34,184 nucleotides of DNA from Phialocephala subalpina (GCA_900073065.1 FJOG01000049.1:35835-70018); one strand, 5' to 3'. Shown: positions 10,537 to 20,760, counted from the first letter of the stretch. The notes: generated by a model from the letters alone, not told the origin. Made by a program: numbers and translations.

Positions 10537-12631
10537 ATGTCTTCCTACCTATATTCTTTGCTTCCACCAAGTGGCAACAATATTCGCCTGCTTCGACTAC
10601 TGCCAAATAAAGACGAGGCTGCGCCTTTACATTGCGAGCTTCGCAACTATTCTCTACAGAGATTAAGTCCACGAACTCATTTATACGAGGCTCTATCCTA
10701 CGTATGGGGCAACCCAAACGAGACTCTATCTATCTACGTAAATAAAAATCGGTTTCAAGTCACGGTAAACCTACACGTTGCGCTATCCCGTCTTCGAGAT
10801 CACTCCTTTGAACGAATCATATGGGTAGATACTATTTGTATTGATCAAAGCAACAAAGAAGAGCGGAAACAGCAAGTCCAGCTTAAGGCGAAGATCTATA
10901 GCAATGCACATCGTGTTATTGTTTGGCTCGGAGAGAAAGCAGTAGAGATAAAGGGAGCACTTGAGGATATACAGCTTGCTGCTAATGAAGAGCTTACGGA
11001 GCTCTCGAAGAAAGAGATAAAGCAGCAAGCAATTCTCAATCTACTTCAAAACCCATGGTTCCAACGCATCTGGGTAAGGAACAAATTCCTAGCCACAGTT
11101 ACTAGACGGCGTTAACATAATCACTTCAGGTGCTTCAGGAGGTTGCCGCAGCTCGACATGTCGTAATAATGTGCGGCTCTACGGCCATTGACGGATACGC
11201 GTTCTGCTTGGGAGTAAAATCCTAAAGCTTCCCTATACGGCTTTTCCGGAATTGCAGACTCTCCCTTCAGTTACTTACTTAATCGAGCGCGCTGGTCTCC
11301 GGTCTAAATATACAGCAAACTTGCCAGAGAGGTTCTCCTTAGAGATACGGTCTTTAGCCGAGTTTGTAGACATGTTCCATACCCGCCAAGCTACTAATAC
11401 TCGCGATAAAGTGTATGCTTTACTTGATATGAGCTCTGACGATCCCGAAAAGGCTGGTTTACAGCCCGATTACAAGATTTCCTGGGAAGAATTATTCCAG
11501 CAGCTTGTCAAGTTCATTCTCGGTAAAGATATATCCGTGAAGACTTATAGCCAAAGGGCGGTGATCAAGTGCAAAGGCTGTATTCTTGGTCAGGTGTCCT
11601 CGGTAAGAAGGGACGATAGACAGAATGCGAATATCGAATTTAGAAACACAGCTCGGGATTTAGGCGGCACGATGAAATGGACCCTTCAAGCGTCGGCAAA
11701 CCCCATCCAAGAGCATGACATTATTTGCCTTCTATATGGAGCTTCAAAGCCTACGATTATCAGGCCATATAAGGATCACTTTGCCGTTGTTGTGATTGCG
11801 GCAACTCCTTTAAACGGGAGTAGTAGTCTTGAATGGCCAAAAACTTCCCAATTAACGACACAGTTTTTGCGGGACTTCCTACTTGTCTGGGACTGGGAGA
11901 ATCCCCAGGGAAAGTTACAAGACCAAGAAGAATATGAAACCTTGACAAAGATATATAGTCAAGCGCTAGAGTATTCAAAAGCAGAATTCGGAGGATATTT
12001 AAGTGAAGCAATTAGATTGTGGAACGATATAATGATATTGGATGACTTGGAAGAGCATGATAAAGCAGATGAGAGGCTTCTAGAAGCAAGAAGTGACTAT
12101 GTGGCGGCATTTGGAAAAAACCATCTGCCTAGGCTGATTAGCCAATGCGGTCGGACACTGCTATCATTCGCTGCTGGGGAAGGGCACGAAGATGTTATTA
12201 AGCTGCTGCTTAAGACAGTTGATCCAGATATAAAGGATGGGAGGTTTAGTCGAACGCCGCTGTGGTGGGCTGCTGGGAACGGGCACGAGGCGGTCGTTAA
12301 CCTGCTACTCGCGACTAGCCAAGTCGAAGTCGACTCGAAGGATTATTGGGGTCGGACGCCGCTGTGGCGGGCTGCTGAGAGCGGGCACGTAGCCATTGTC
12401 AACTTGCTACTCGCGACTAGCCAAGTCGATGTCAACTCGAAGGATAATGACGGTCGCACGCCGCTGTGGTGGGCTGCTGGGAACGGGCACGAGGCGGTCG
12501 TTAACCTGCTACTCGCGACTAGCCAAGTTAAAGTCGACTTGAAGGATAATTACGGTAAGACGCCGCTCTCATGGGCTGCTTGGAACGGGTACGAGGCTAT
12601 CATCGAATTACTAGACAAGTATATTAATTAA
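10537..12631 (+). pseudogene. HET-domain protein with C-terminal ankyrin repeats, one-base frameshift
   Basis: Exon 1 (10537-11073) starts at a good ATG and encodes a HET (heterokaryon incompatibility) domain: YEALSYVWG (LSYVWG at residues 53-58), IIWVDTICIDQSNKEER and RVIVWLGE. A 56-nt intron (11074-11129) joins in frame to VLQEVAAARHVVIMCG, standard for the family. At about 11220-11222 one base is missing. The frame as written ends at TAA 11223-11225 after about 210 residues, whereas the next frame continues with family-typical sequence to 12631. The C-terminus holds five ankyrin units (from 12152). HET domains trigger programmed cell death in non-self recognition; ankyrin repeats are the usual sensing module. 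This is either a recent pseudogene or a sequencing error at one base. Everything else in the gene, about 670 codons in total, looks functional. Confidence 0.85.
12152..12631 (+). repeat. Ankyrin-encoding 102-nt tandem repeats
   Basis: Five units start at 12152, 12251, 12353, 12455 and 12557; the middle three are exactly 102 nt (34 residues: RTPLWWAAGNGHEAVVNLLL, then ATSQVEVDSKDYWG-like). Units 2 and 4 share an identical 71-base run (12254-12324 and 12458-12528), more alike than either is to unit 3. The first difference after it is CG in unit 2 against TA in unit 4. Unit 1 (99 nt) and the truncated unit 5 are divergent edge repeats. Confidence 0.9.
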
Positions 12632-13540
12632 TTATTTACTTTATATTATATTTCTTTTTATTGGTTTAATAAAAAGGGATTTGGATAAAATGAAATATAT
12701 ATATTATTTAAAGTAATTTTCGAGTAATATATCAAATAAATAGAATAAAATAAAATAATTATTATTACTTTTATTTTACTTAAGTATTTTAGGCGTTACT
12801 TTTATTTTACTTTATTATTCTAAAATAATTATTTGAGTAACTCAAAGTAATAATCACGTGCATTTATTAAGAACCTAATATTAGTTTTAATTCGATAAAA
12901 ATAATAAAAACTTAATTAAAATATTTATAATTTAATTAGAAATAATTTAATCTAATAATAATATTATTATAAAAATATAAAAAATATATATAATTCACGA
13001 TTTATTAAATCACGTGAAACTGCGTATAATTTTTAAGCACGTGATTATTTAGAACTTTTAGTATTATTTAAAAATTTTTATATAAATATATATTTATTAT
13101 TTATTATTATAAATAAAAATTATTAAAGGTTTTTTTTAAATTTAAATTATATAATTTTTTTAAACTTTAAATTCTTTTATAATATTTTATTATATAAAAA
13201 TTCTAATTATAAAGTTTTATAAAAATATATTAATTAATTTAAATTTTAATAAATATTAAAAAAGTTTATATAATTTTTTATTTTTATTAATAAATAACTT
13301 TAAATATTTGGTTATTATTAATATATTAATATAATAAATATAAAAATTAAAATTAAATATTAATATTTTTAATATAAAAAATAATTTAAAATTAAAAAAG
13401 TAAATTTATATAATATTTAATTTTATTTGGTAAAATTCTTTCTTATATAATAGAAAATATAAAGAATATTTCGATTTTAAATAATTATAATTTAATATAT
13501 ATATTAAATTTTATATTATAATTAATTTTAAATATTTTAA
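12632..13540. other. AT-rich RIP-like island after the HET-ankyrin gene
   Basis: Begins within a few bases of the HET-ankyrin stop codon and runs to the inverted repeat at about 13541. It is nearly all A/T with no usable frames; isolated CACGTG hexamers remain near 12856, 13013 and 13039. It is read as a heavily mutated, unidentifiable repeat. Confidence 0.7.
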
Positions 13541-13830
13541 ATTATATTTATATTATTACCTTTATATTCAATTTATAAAAAATTTATTTTATTTTATATT
13601 AATCTTTTTTTATAATAATATTATTAAATTTTTATTATTTATAAATTATATATAAGAATTTTATTAGGATTTAAAACTTTATTATAATAATAAAAAGTTA
13701 TTATTAGCTTTATATTTATTATAACACACAAATTTATATAAAGCTATTACTTTAATTTATACTTCCGATTAAACCACCTATCGATTTCAGCTAGTGCAAT
13801 ACGACCCTGCGCCCTACGTAATTATCACTG
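13541..13830 (+). repeat. Left arm of inverted repeat flanking the second HET gene
   Basis: This segment is the approximate reverse complement of 15531-15825. The core 13629-13667 (39 nt) is identical to the complement of 15690-15728. Further matching blocks run inward: AGTTATTATTAGCTTTATA, TTTATATAAAGCTAT, CCGATTT/TCGATTTCA and CTAGTGC. The inner end lies about 15 bases before the HET start codon. Many differences are C/T or G/A, with this arm the more AT-rich copy, as expected for RIP acting on a repeat pair. Outer limits are approximate. Confidence 0.8.
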
Positions 13831-13845
13831 CTGCCTAAAAAAGCA

Positions 13846-15408
13846 ATGCGAATGCATACCCAAGAATCCTTCATATCCTATGATGATCCCTATCCCTACC
13901 CAACAATAAAAGAAATGGCATCAAATCTCGAATGCAATCCGGATCAAAGGTCCATCTTTTGCTACAGGGAGGTAAATAAGCCTCTCTCTGCTCGAAGTCA
14001 GCAGATTTTCCGCCATACTCCTTTAAGATCGGATTCGAACGATATACGCCTCATTGCAGTAGTACCATGGCTCTCTGATGACGGTTTCGTTCAGTGCGTC
14101 ATAAAAGAATCTACAATGGACATCAACTACACCTGTCTTTCATATGTCTGGGGCAACGTGAGCGATATGTGGCGGATCAAAGTCAACGACAAGATCACTT
14201 GGGTTCGCAGGAGCCTCTTTCAGTTTCTTATTGCCGCGATGAGGACCTATAACGATCGCCTTTTCTGGATCGATGCCCTGTCCATCAATCAGTTAGATCT
14301 TGCAGAACGAAATGAGCAAGTACAAAAGATGGGCCAGATATACAGTGAAGCCGAAGAAGTCTTTGCTTGGTTGGGAGTTCAATCTGAGATGCAAGAGTTT
14401 AGTGGGTGGGGCGAAGGAAAAGACGAGATAAATGTCATGGGACTCGAGTATTGGAAACGGGCTTGGATCACCCAAGAGATGTCACTGGCTCGGCAGCTAA
14501 GGTTGATCTTTAGCTCGAGGGATCAAGAAGTAGAAGGCGACTTCAACATGGTCTTAGAACGTGGGACACGAAATCCTGACTCCCCTATGGAAGAAAGAAC
14601 GCGATGGTTCATGGCCAACGGCTCTCCTGTAGGAACCAAAGTCGTGCCTCTATTATCCCGAGATCTGCTTCGATATCACAAGAAAGGTCTGCTTGACCTT
14701 CTCTGCATTCATGGTTGGAAGAGATGTTCTGAGGACCGCGATCGAATATTTTCCCTCTTATCCCTTAGCAAAGAGGATGGTAAAATAAAGGTTGATTACG
14801 GGCAGCCGAAAGTGCAGCTTGCTCGTCAAGTCTTAAGAGTTTCCACCTGCTCATTGTGCTTTTGCAATGTTGCCATTCTAGTTCGAGCGTTGAATTTGAA
14901 GCAAGCACTGCAAACGGATACCGAGGAGAAGAATTGGTCTCAGCACGCAATAATTGAGTTCTCCACTCGATTAGATCAAGTCGTCCGCGATGGGTTATGC
15001 TCGGTATGTGGTGTTGGCATAGGATCAGTCAGGGATGGTTCTCGTATCGTGTGTCTACAGTCGTTTTGCGGCGTCTTCGATGGGCATTTGGTATGGAGAA
15101 GTGGTGTCAGGAAAGAACAATGTGCGAAAACTATGCTGCTAGCAGTCAATCGAATTGAATCGGCCGACTGTTCAGATTCGCAAACATACAGATGGCAACT
15201 GTCTCTTGATGCACTACTCCACATCATTTATGCGAGAGAAAATGTGATGGGAGATAAGGTGTACGAGGATTTCGAAGAAAACTTCCAGTCAAAATGCAGC
15301 GATGCTTTAAGATATTCCGATGAAATTCTTGAGCAAAGCAATACGGAAGTAAGAGTAGGGGATCGCATATCGCTACGACGGAAACAGATGAGCGTTAGGC
15401 TTGTGTAA
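13846..15408 (+). CDS. HET-domain protein (heterokaryon incompatibility type)
   Basis: A single uninterrupted frame of 520 residues. The N-terminal half has the HET motifs: YTCLSYVWGN (LSYVWG at residues 98-103), LFWIDALSINQLDLAERNEQ (Trp141), MGQIYSEAEEVFAWLG and YWKRAWITQEMSLAR. HET domains act as cell-death effectors in fungal non-self recognition. No STAND/NACHT domain, ankyrin, WD or other repeat follows; the C-terminal half has no recognised domain but is cysteine-rich (STCSLCFCNVA, SVCGVGIG, VCLQSFCGVF). The ATG at 13846 is the first in frame, and another at codon 3 and one near codon 24 are alternatives. The gene lies between AT-rich islands and is bracketed by inverted repeats, so its promoter is largely repeat-derived. 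It shows no disabling mutation, unlike its neighbours on both sides. Confidence 0.86.
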   Translation: MRMHTQESFISYDDPYPYPTIKEMASNLECNPDQRSIFCYREVNKPLSARSQQIFRHTPLRSDSNDIRLIAVVPWLSDDGFVQCVIKESTMDINYTCLSYVWGNVSDMWRIKVNDKITWVRRSLFQFLIAAMRTYNDRLFWIDALSINQLDLAERNEQVQKMGQIYSEAEEVFAWLGVQSEMQEFSGWGEGKDEINVMGLEYWKRAWITQEMSLARQLRLIFSSRDQEVEGDFNMVLERGTRNPDSPMEERTRWFMANGSPVGTKVVPLLSRDLLRYHKKGLLDLLCIHGWKRCSEDRDRIFSLLSLSKEDGKIKVDYGQPKVQLARQVLRVSTCSLCFCNVAILVRALNLKQALQTDTEEKNWSQHAIIEFSTRLDQVVRDGLCSVCGVGIGSVRDGSRIVCLQSFCGVFDGHLVWRSGVRKEQCAKTMLLAVNRIESADCSDSQTYRWQLSLDALLHIIYARENVMGDKVYEDFEENFQSKCSDALRYSDEILEQSNTEVRVGDRISLRRKQMSVRLV

Positions 15409-15530
15409 TATCTTCACGAATTCCCTAAAGCATTTATCTTATAGTGCTGAAGACACTGAGTGATACCACGTGCGGTTAGCAAAGGCTTCGCGCAGCCACA
15501 AGTTATAGTCATCAGAAATAAATTACACCA

Positions 15531-15825
15531 GGTGATTATATAGAGCGCAGAGATATTTCGCACTAGTTGAAATCGGTAGATAGTTCGATCAAAAGTATCG
15601 ATAGGGGTGATAGCTTTATATAAATTTATACTTAATAATAAGTATAAAGCTAATAATAACTTATTATTATTATAATAAAGTTTTAAATTCTAATAAAATT
15701 CTTATATATAATTTATAAATAATAAAAACTTAATAATAATATTATAATATACAAAAATTATTTTATTATAAAAAAAGGTTTAAAATGATTTGAGCGAGAA
15801 GGCGATAATATAAATGTAATTTATA
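15531..15825 (-). repeat. Right arm of inverted repeat flanking the second HET gene
   Basis: Counterpart of the left arm at 13541-13830, in opposite orientation; it begins about 120 bases after the HET stop codon. It has an insertion of about 20 bases relative to the left arm near 15730-15760. It keeps more C and G (for example GCGCTC and TATCGCCTTCTCGCTCAA on the complement, where the left arm has T and A), so it is the less mutated copy. Confidence 0.8.
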
Positions 15826-16185
15826 TATTAGAAAAATTCTAGATATTCGGAAATAGCTATAGCATATTATTTACATATAATTTTAGTAAATCTAAGGGTG
15901 TGTATAGAGTTATAGTCGCTTGAAATCAAAGTACTCCCTCTATTTTCCGGCACGCAGGGACGGACGTTAGAGAGCTTGTTAATACCCCTGTTTAGCGAGC
16001 GGCGCCGAAAATCTCACAGTGAGTTTGAGGGGAAGCCGATTTTGTTACCGACTGTATTTCAACCACCATCATGCACACCATCTCGGCATGACTAAGCTCG
16101 AGAGAGTTCCAACATCTAGACTTGACTGAAGCTCTTTTCATCGACATCACCGAAAGGACAAGATCGCGCTTTTTGACCTCGAGCA
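15826..16185. other. Intergenic, AT-rich fading into promoter of the peptidase relic
   Basis: The AT-rich character ends by about 15890. The remainder has normal composition and would have held the promoter and leader of the pyroglutamyl-peptidase gene at 16186. No other gene seen. Confidence 0.4.
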
Positions 16186-16878
16186 ATGGGTTCTACCTCA
16201 GAGCCAACAGTCCTGGTCACAGGATTCGGTGTTTGTACCCCTTTCATTACCCCACTGTCGTACCCCGCACCTGACTGACATCCCACCAGGAATTCCTAGA
16301 CATCAAAACCAACCCATCATGGGAAATTGCCTCCAGCCTCCCTCAAACCATCAACGGAATCCGCATCATCATCGAACCTCAACCCCTGAAAGCAATTTAC
16401 CACTCTCTCCTCGACGTCCCAAAATTGCTAGAAAAGCACAATCCAGACATCGTGATCCACATCGGTCTCGCAGTCGATCGAAATTATTTCGCGATTGAGA
16501 AAGGAGCTGATAGAGATGGATATCATCAGTTCCCGGACGAAGCGAGGAAGGTGTTTACCAGAGCCGAGTCGAAGATGTGCCTCCAGCCTCCCTCAAACCA
16601 TCAACGGAATCCGCATCATCATCGAACCTCAACCCCTGAAAGCAATTTACCACTCTCTCCTCGACGTCCCAAAATTGCTAGAAAAGCACAATCCAGACAT
16701 CGTGATCCACATCGGTCTCGCAGTCGATCGAAATTATTTCGCGATTGAGAAAGGAGCTGATAGAGATGGATATCATCAGTTCCCGGACGAAGCGAGGAAG
16801 GTGTTTACCAGAGCCGAGTCGAAGATGTGGAGGGAGACGATGACATCAGAAAGGGTAGGGATATCACAATTGCGTTGA
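16186..16878 (+). pseudogene. Pyroglutamyl-peptidase I (C15) fragment with tandem duplication
   Basis: Exon 1 (16186-16230, MGSTSEPTVLVTGFG) and an intron at 16231-16289 lead to FLDIKTNPSWEIASSLP, then DIVIHIGLAVDRNYFAIEKG, RDGYHQFPDEARKVFTRAES. This is the N-terminal two thirds of the C15 family, which removes N-terminal pyroglutamate from peptides. Two lesions are visible. A 250-bp segment (16328-16577) is directly repeated at 16578-16827; since 250 is not a multiple of 3, translation is shifted in the second copy. After KMW the family sequence ends, and the catalytic Cys and His segments are absent. The expected GFGPF loop also reads GFGEF. The gene is non-functional as a peptidase. Confidence 0.85.
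16328..16827 (+). repeat. 250-bp direct tandem duplication
   Basis: Two head-to-tail copies, 16328-16577 and 16578-16827, starting TGCCTCCAGCC and ending GTCGAAGATG. They appear identical by eye, down to the same encoded residues in corresponding frames. The duplication lies wholly inside the pyroglutamyl-peptidase relic. The lack of divergence indicates a recent event or an assembly artefact. Confidence 0.92.
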
Positions 16879-17401
16879 TCAAGGCTGTTTCAGAGAGCCT
16901 GTAACGCAGGCTCCCGCAGTAACGGACAACGGCTGATGCAGATATGTACAAATCACCTGACTGGTAAGATATCCTCCTCAGCTTTCTCATTTTTTAAACA
17001 GTGAGGAAGATCATCCTGCTCTGCATGCTCCTCCATGTATTTCCTCCTAACCTGACCACGATATAGTTTCAGTAGTCTGTGTTTGGAGGTGTCCTCTCAT
17101 GGTCACGTGTCGTAGCCTCAACGGTCCTTCCGTGTTTGCTTGCTACTTAGGTACCCTCCCGTTGACACTCCGTGCTGCATTGACTCTCAGCATAGATTTT
17201 CAGCGCTCTGTACTGTCTTGCATCCTCACGATCAACTTCATTTCGCCTCATTCTAGCCAAGTAGGCGTTGTTGAGGAGTAAAGCAGTAGAGGACGACCTG
17301 CTTCGAGCACTCTTAAGTCCCGAATCTTTCTCGCGCCATCTCCGCATGCGTCTTCCTTCTTCCTTCTACCCTATACCTGCCTTGTTGACTCTCAATCAAT
17401 C
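16879..17401. other. Intergenic, no gene recognised
   Basis: About 520 bases. A small perfect hairpin (GAGCCTG / CAGGCTC, 16895-16913) is present but has no assigned role. The lost C-terminal part of the pyroglutamyl peptidase was looked for here and not found. Confidence 0.45.
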
Positions 17402-18873
17402 ATGTATTTTGACGACATCAAGATGCCTCGCGCCAATACTAAACCAGCTCATCCCTATCCGGACTATGTCGATGGATTTGAGGAAGCGAAACACCAATAC
17501 TTGCATCAACTTCTCAAATTAGACCAAGCCGAGAAATATCAAGACGGAGATGAAATCCGAGATGTCAAACACGAGTTCTTATTCGCAGACATTATCGAAG
17601 ACACTTTCAGAATTCTACTCTTTCAGCCCGCCACATGTAGGATCTCTCGACAGCCAGTTCAGCGATGTGCTTGAGAACCCACCTCAAGGCTCCAAGATAA
17701 GAGTCCTTCTTTTCAGTCATAGCTTCTTCCGCGACAACAATCGTTTCTACATCAACGCCATTGCTTGGAAATTTAAACTGGATCCTAGATTCCTGGAAGA
17801 TCATTGTGCAATGGGCGAGACGGGTGCAGGTCAGGTAGCTGGCATCCAAATACCTTTGCCATCAGAAGTATCTTGGTTTCAAGTTGTTGTTGGTCTTTCA
17901 GGACACTTCACAGCTTGCGTTAGAGAATTGGATGGTTTGAGAACGAGTGGGTCACCTTCTTACTTGGGCATGAACGTCCCCAGCTAAAATTTCGCAGTTG
18001 TGATCTTCGCATACTATGCAAACAATTCTTCACCTCTTTCAGGGATTTACCAAAACAACCTGTTTGAAACTGCCTTCGCAAGTTTTGCACCCGAAGAAGT
18101 TCAAGCGATCGAAACATTCCCTCCTAATATACTGTGTCGTCTGATTGAGGGCGAGCTCCATCGCGCAAACAACAAGTTTTTCACTAGGCATGGGCTCCAG
18201 AGACTATACAGTATAGCGTCAAGAGATGCGCCACAATGCGGTATTTTTTTTCAATCTGTGCGACTTTCTCTAGTTCTCTCCCTCAATAACACAAAAGGCT
18301 TCTTGAAGAAATATTGCGTAGATACCTCCTTCAATACCGACACGTGGAGGAGATGGCACCATATCATTGATAACTTCGAGGTGCTCGTCGAAGACTACAA
18401 ACGAATCGAGTCCGACATAGTGAAGCATTTACAAGCTTCTCAGAATGTCGAAGCCATCTGCCAGGCACGTCATGGATATGAACAGTTCAAGACGCTCAGA
18501 AAGTAAGTCTCCGTCCTCAATATAGTCTTCTCATGAAAGAAAGTGTGAAGTGTCAACGTATCTAGGCTAATCATTCTCGCCTTTGTATTCATCCCCCCGA
18601 ACTTCACCTCCCTTCTTCGGCACGAATCTCAAGCAGCTCGGCACCGGCACATTGGATATCGAATACATCCTCCTAGGTTCCGTCATGAGAGGAGCTTTTG
18701 GATTCGTAATAATCATTGCTGTCACGTCCCTCACGAAAGTTATGATAATGGCCAAGATGAATGTGGTGAAGAGGGGATTACCTTGCCGTCTGATTGAACC
18801 CCACCTTTGCTGGTGCAAGGCGGTGAAACCATCAACAAATTGCTTCAGCATTCTTTTGGGGGTTTCTCGATGA
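17402..18873 (+). pseudogene. CorA-like divalent-cation transporter family protein, decayed
   Basis: Coding similarity runs through several frames. Frame one (from ATG 17402) has HEFLFADIIEDTFRILLFQP; a one-base insertion near 17626-17630 shifts to PHVGSLDSQFSDVLENPP, RVLLFSHSFFRDNNRFYINA and FLEDHCAMGETGAGQVAGIQ. A TAA at 17985-17987 interrupts this frame, which then continues with FETAFASFAPEEVQ and KKYCVDTSFNTDTWRRWH. An intron (18503-18565, GTAAGT...TAG) leads to a membrane segment, LIILAFVFIPPNFTS. A second frameshift near 18601-18615 precedes FFGTNLKQLGTG and a second helix, GAFGFVIIIAVTSLT. The two C-terminal helices joined by an FFGTN loop (in place of GMN) are typical of the fungal CorA-like membrane proteins. 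At least two frameshifts and one stop make it a pseudogene. The TAA region might alternatively be an unusual intron. Confidence 0.75.
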
Positions 18874-19222
18874 GTTTAGGAGATGGTTCTGGCTCCCATC
18901 AACTCCAGGTCGTTTTGTTATTAGGGTTGATGAACAACACAGGTCGTTGACTCGTGGTCGTTTAACTCCCTACGACAAATCTCTTGGTCTACTTAGGACA
19001 AGACTTTGAGGCCTTTTTGTGTTTCAGATTGCGTAAGATGCGATGGTCATCGTGCCAGAATTGCTCTGTTGGAACCGAGAAATTATGTTTCTGTGGGGTC
19101 TCCATTTTCAAGAGTTGAGAGAAGACCGCAAGTTCTATTGTTGTTCGATCATCTTTATCTATTTGCTACTACTATGCGGGTTGCTCTTTTCTACATCTAC
19201 TCCTCTGGTTTCACACTAGACT
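18874..19222. other. Intergenic, no gene recognised
   Basis: About 350 bases between the convergent ends of two pseudogenes. Nothing recognisable. Confidence 0.4.
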
Positions 19223-20760
19223 CCTAACAACTAATGACTATTGCTCTATTCTCATCCAAGTTCCCCTTCAAATCATTAAATGTGAACTGCCTCGAGCGAT
19301 GTCCTTCAGGTATGGCAGTCTGACCGGGGATCCTCAGGATATTCCCCCTGTATGTTTCGCCAGGCACAGTGTATTCACCCCACATCAAGCCGCGCTTCTG
19401 AAGAACAGGAACCAACAGCTCTACTAGGTCTTCGTATGACTCTGGATTTGAGACATCTAAGGGAGACGTCAGCAGCTACCTTCACGAGTCTGCGATATGA
19501 AAGACACATACAAGCTACATTGAACCCATCAATATCAGCATTGTTCACCCAGTCTTCGAATACGTCGGCTACCATCTCAGTGTTCCTACAGGCACAGGAC
19601 AGAACCCGTTGAACGCCATTTTTTGTGCTAGGACTCTGGGAGTGATGACCTCAGCTTCATGTGCTTTCACGCTATTCATCATCGCGTAGATTCCTTGCCC
19701 ACCAGAGGTGTCTTTCTTCAGGACGAATGGCTCATCAAGTGGGTATTTACCCAAGTCGACATTTAGATAGCTCCCGAGCTTCGCCATACCGCCTCTGTAA
19801 TCAACACATGCAAGGTACTTTTCATATTTTGCTTGAGCTTCTTCCATAGCCCTCCCGAGAATAGGAGTGATCTGGGGAAAGACTTTGACGCGACTCGGGT
19901 CTCGACCATATGCTGCAGCGGCTGCTCGGAGCTCCTTGACGAGGGCCAAGGTCGAGGAAGTTTGCTGTCCACTCACAAAAACGGCCTCTGCATGCTTGGC
20001 AGCAAAGTCATTTCCAGCAGATGAAGCTCCTGCTTGGAATAGAATAGGGGTCCTCTGAGGTAACGGGTGAGTTGCTCCGAATGCGTTGGTTTTGTGGTGT
20101 TTTCCGTTGAACTTGATGCGGTGGATCTTCTCTGGGTCGTAGGCTCCTTTGACAGGATCAAACATTTGGGCATCGTCTTCCTATGAGCCTTCCCACAGCC
20201 TGAAAATTCTCAGCTTGAAATTATTTATTTTCTATCAATTATTCGACTCACGAGTCGCACAAGTCCATATACTCATATGCTTTTCATATCTCAGATCATG
20301 AGGGGTAATCTTCTCAAGTCCATTTGCCTTCGCTGAAGCATCGGAGTAGCTGGTGACAATATTTCACGCCATCCTACCCTTAGTGGCGTGATCAAGGGTT
20401 GAGTATCTCCTCGCAAGGATGAATGGCTGACAGCAACTCAGTCGGATCGGCAAACTCAGATGATCTTGCGTGAAAATTCAAGCCGGATTTAAAGGACGAG
20501 AACTTCTTCAGAAACATAAATTGATGTACGACGTGCTTCCGGTGATGACAAAGCAAACAGACTTCGTCACAGCTGCCACAGCCGAAACAAAAACAATAGG
20601 ATCCAGCTAACTGCCCAGGCCACGTATCATGGACTCCATACGTGTCTGCAAAGAAAATACCTGTAATTTTGCCCTTGTCGGCTAGCTTTGCAAGCCAGAG
20701 GTAGTAGTCGAGGCTGTCTTTATTCTGCGAATTGTCTTCTGGGATCCTGTTTCGGGCCAT
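19223..20760 (-). pseudogene. Luciferase-family FMN monooxygenase (NtaA/SnaA/DszA type), decayed
   Basis: Minus-strand pieces in order: IPEDNSQNKDSLDYYLWLAK, GIFFADTYGVHDTW, VAAVTKSVCFVITGSTSY, YSTLDHATKGRMA-stop-NIVTSY, RLWEGS-stop-EDDAQMFDPV, TPILFQAGASSAGNDFAAKH, then EVITPRVLAQKMAF and the C-terminal ELLVPVLQKRGLMWGEY and RIPGQTAIPEGHRSRQF. This order matches the flavin-dependent, bacterial-luciferase-like monooxygenases that need a separate flavin reductase. Lesions: the Trp codons of the AWNIVTS motif (TGA 20364-20366) and of WEGSWEDD (TAG 20181-20183) are stops. There are frameshifts in the first third and one near 19590, and the usual N-terminal 30-40 residues are missing. Two introns keep good splice sites (GTGAGT...TTTTCAG before LWEGS; GTATGT...TTAG inside the C-terminal part). 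No partner reductase is nearby. Confidence 0.82.

Noticed and set aside
12632..13540. AT-rich island as a mitochondrial DNA insertion
   Set aside because: No mitochondrial gene or frame is visible, and the pattern resembles the RIP-like islands elsewhere in the window.
16895..16913. Perfect 7-bp hairpin GAGCCTG/CAGGCTC
   Set aside because: Short, isolated, and without a neighbouring gene end or repeat to give it meaning.
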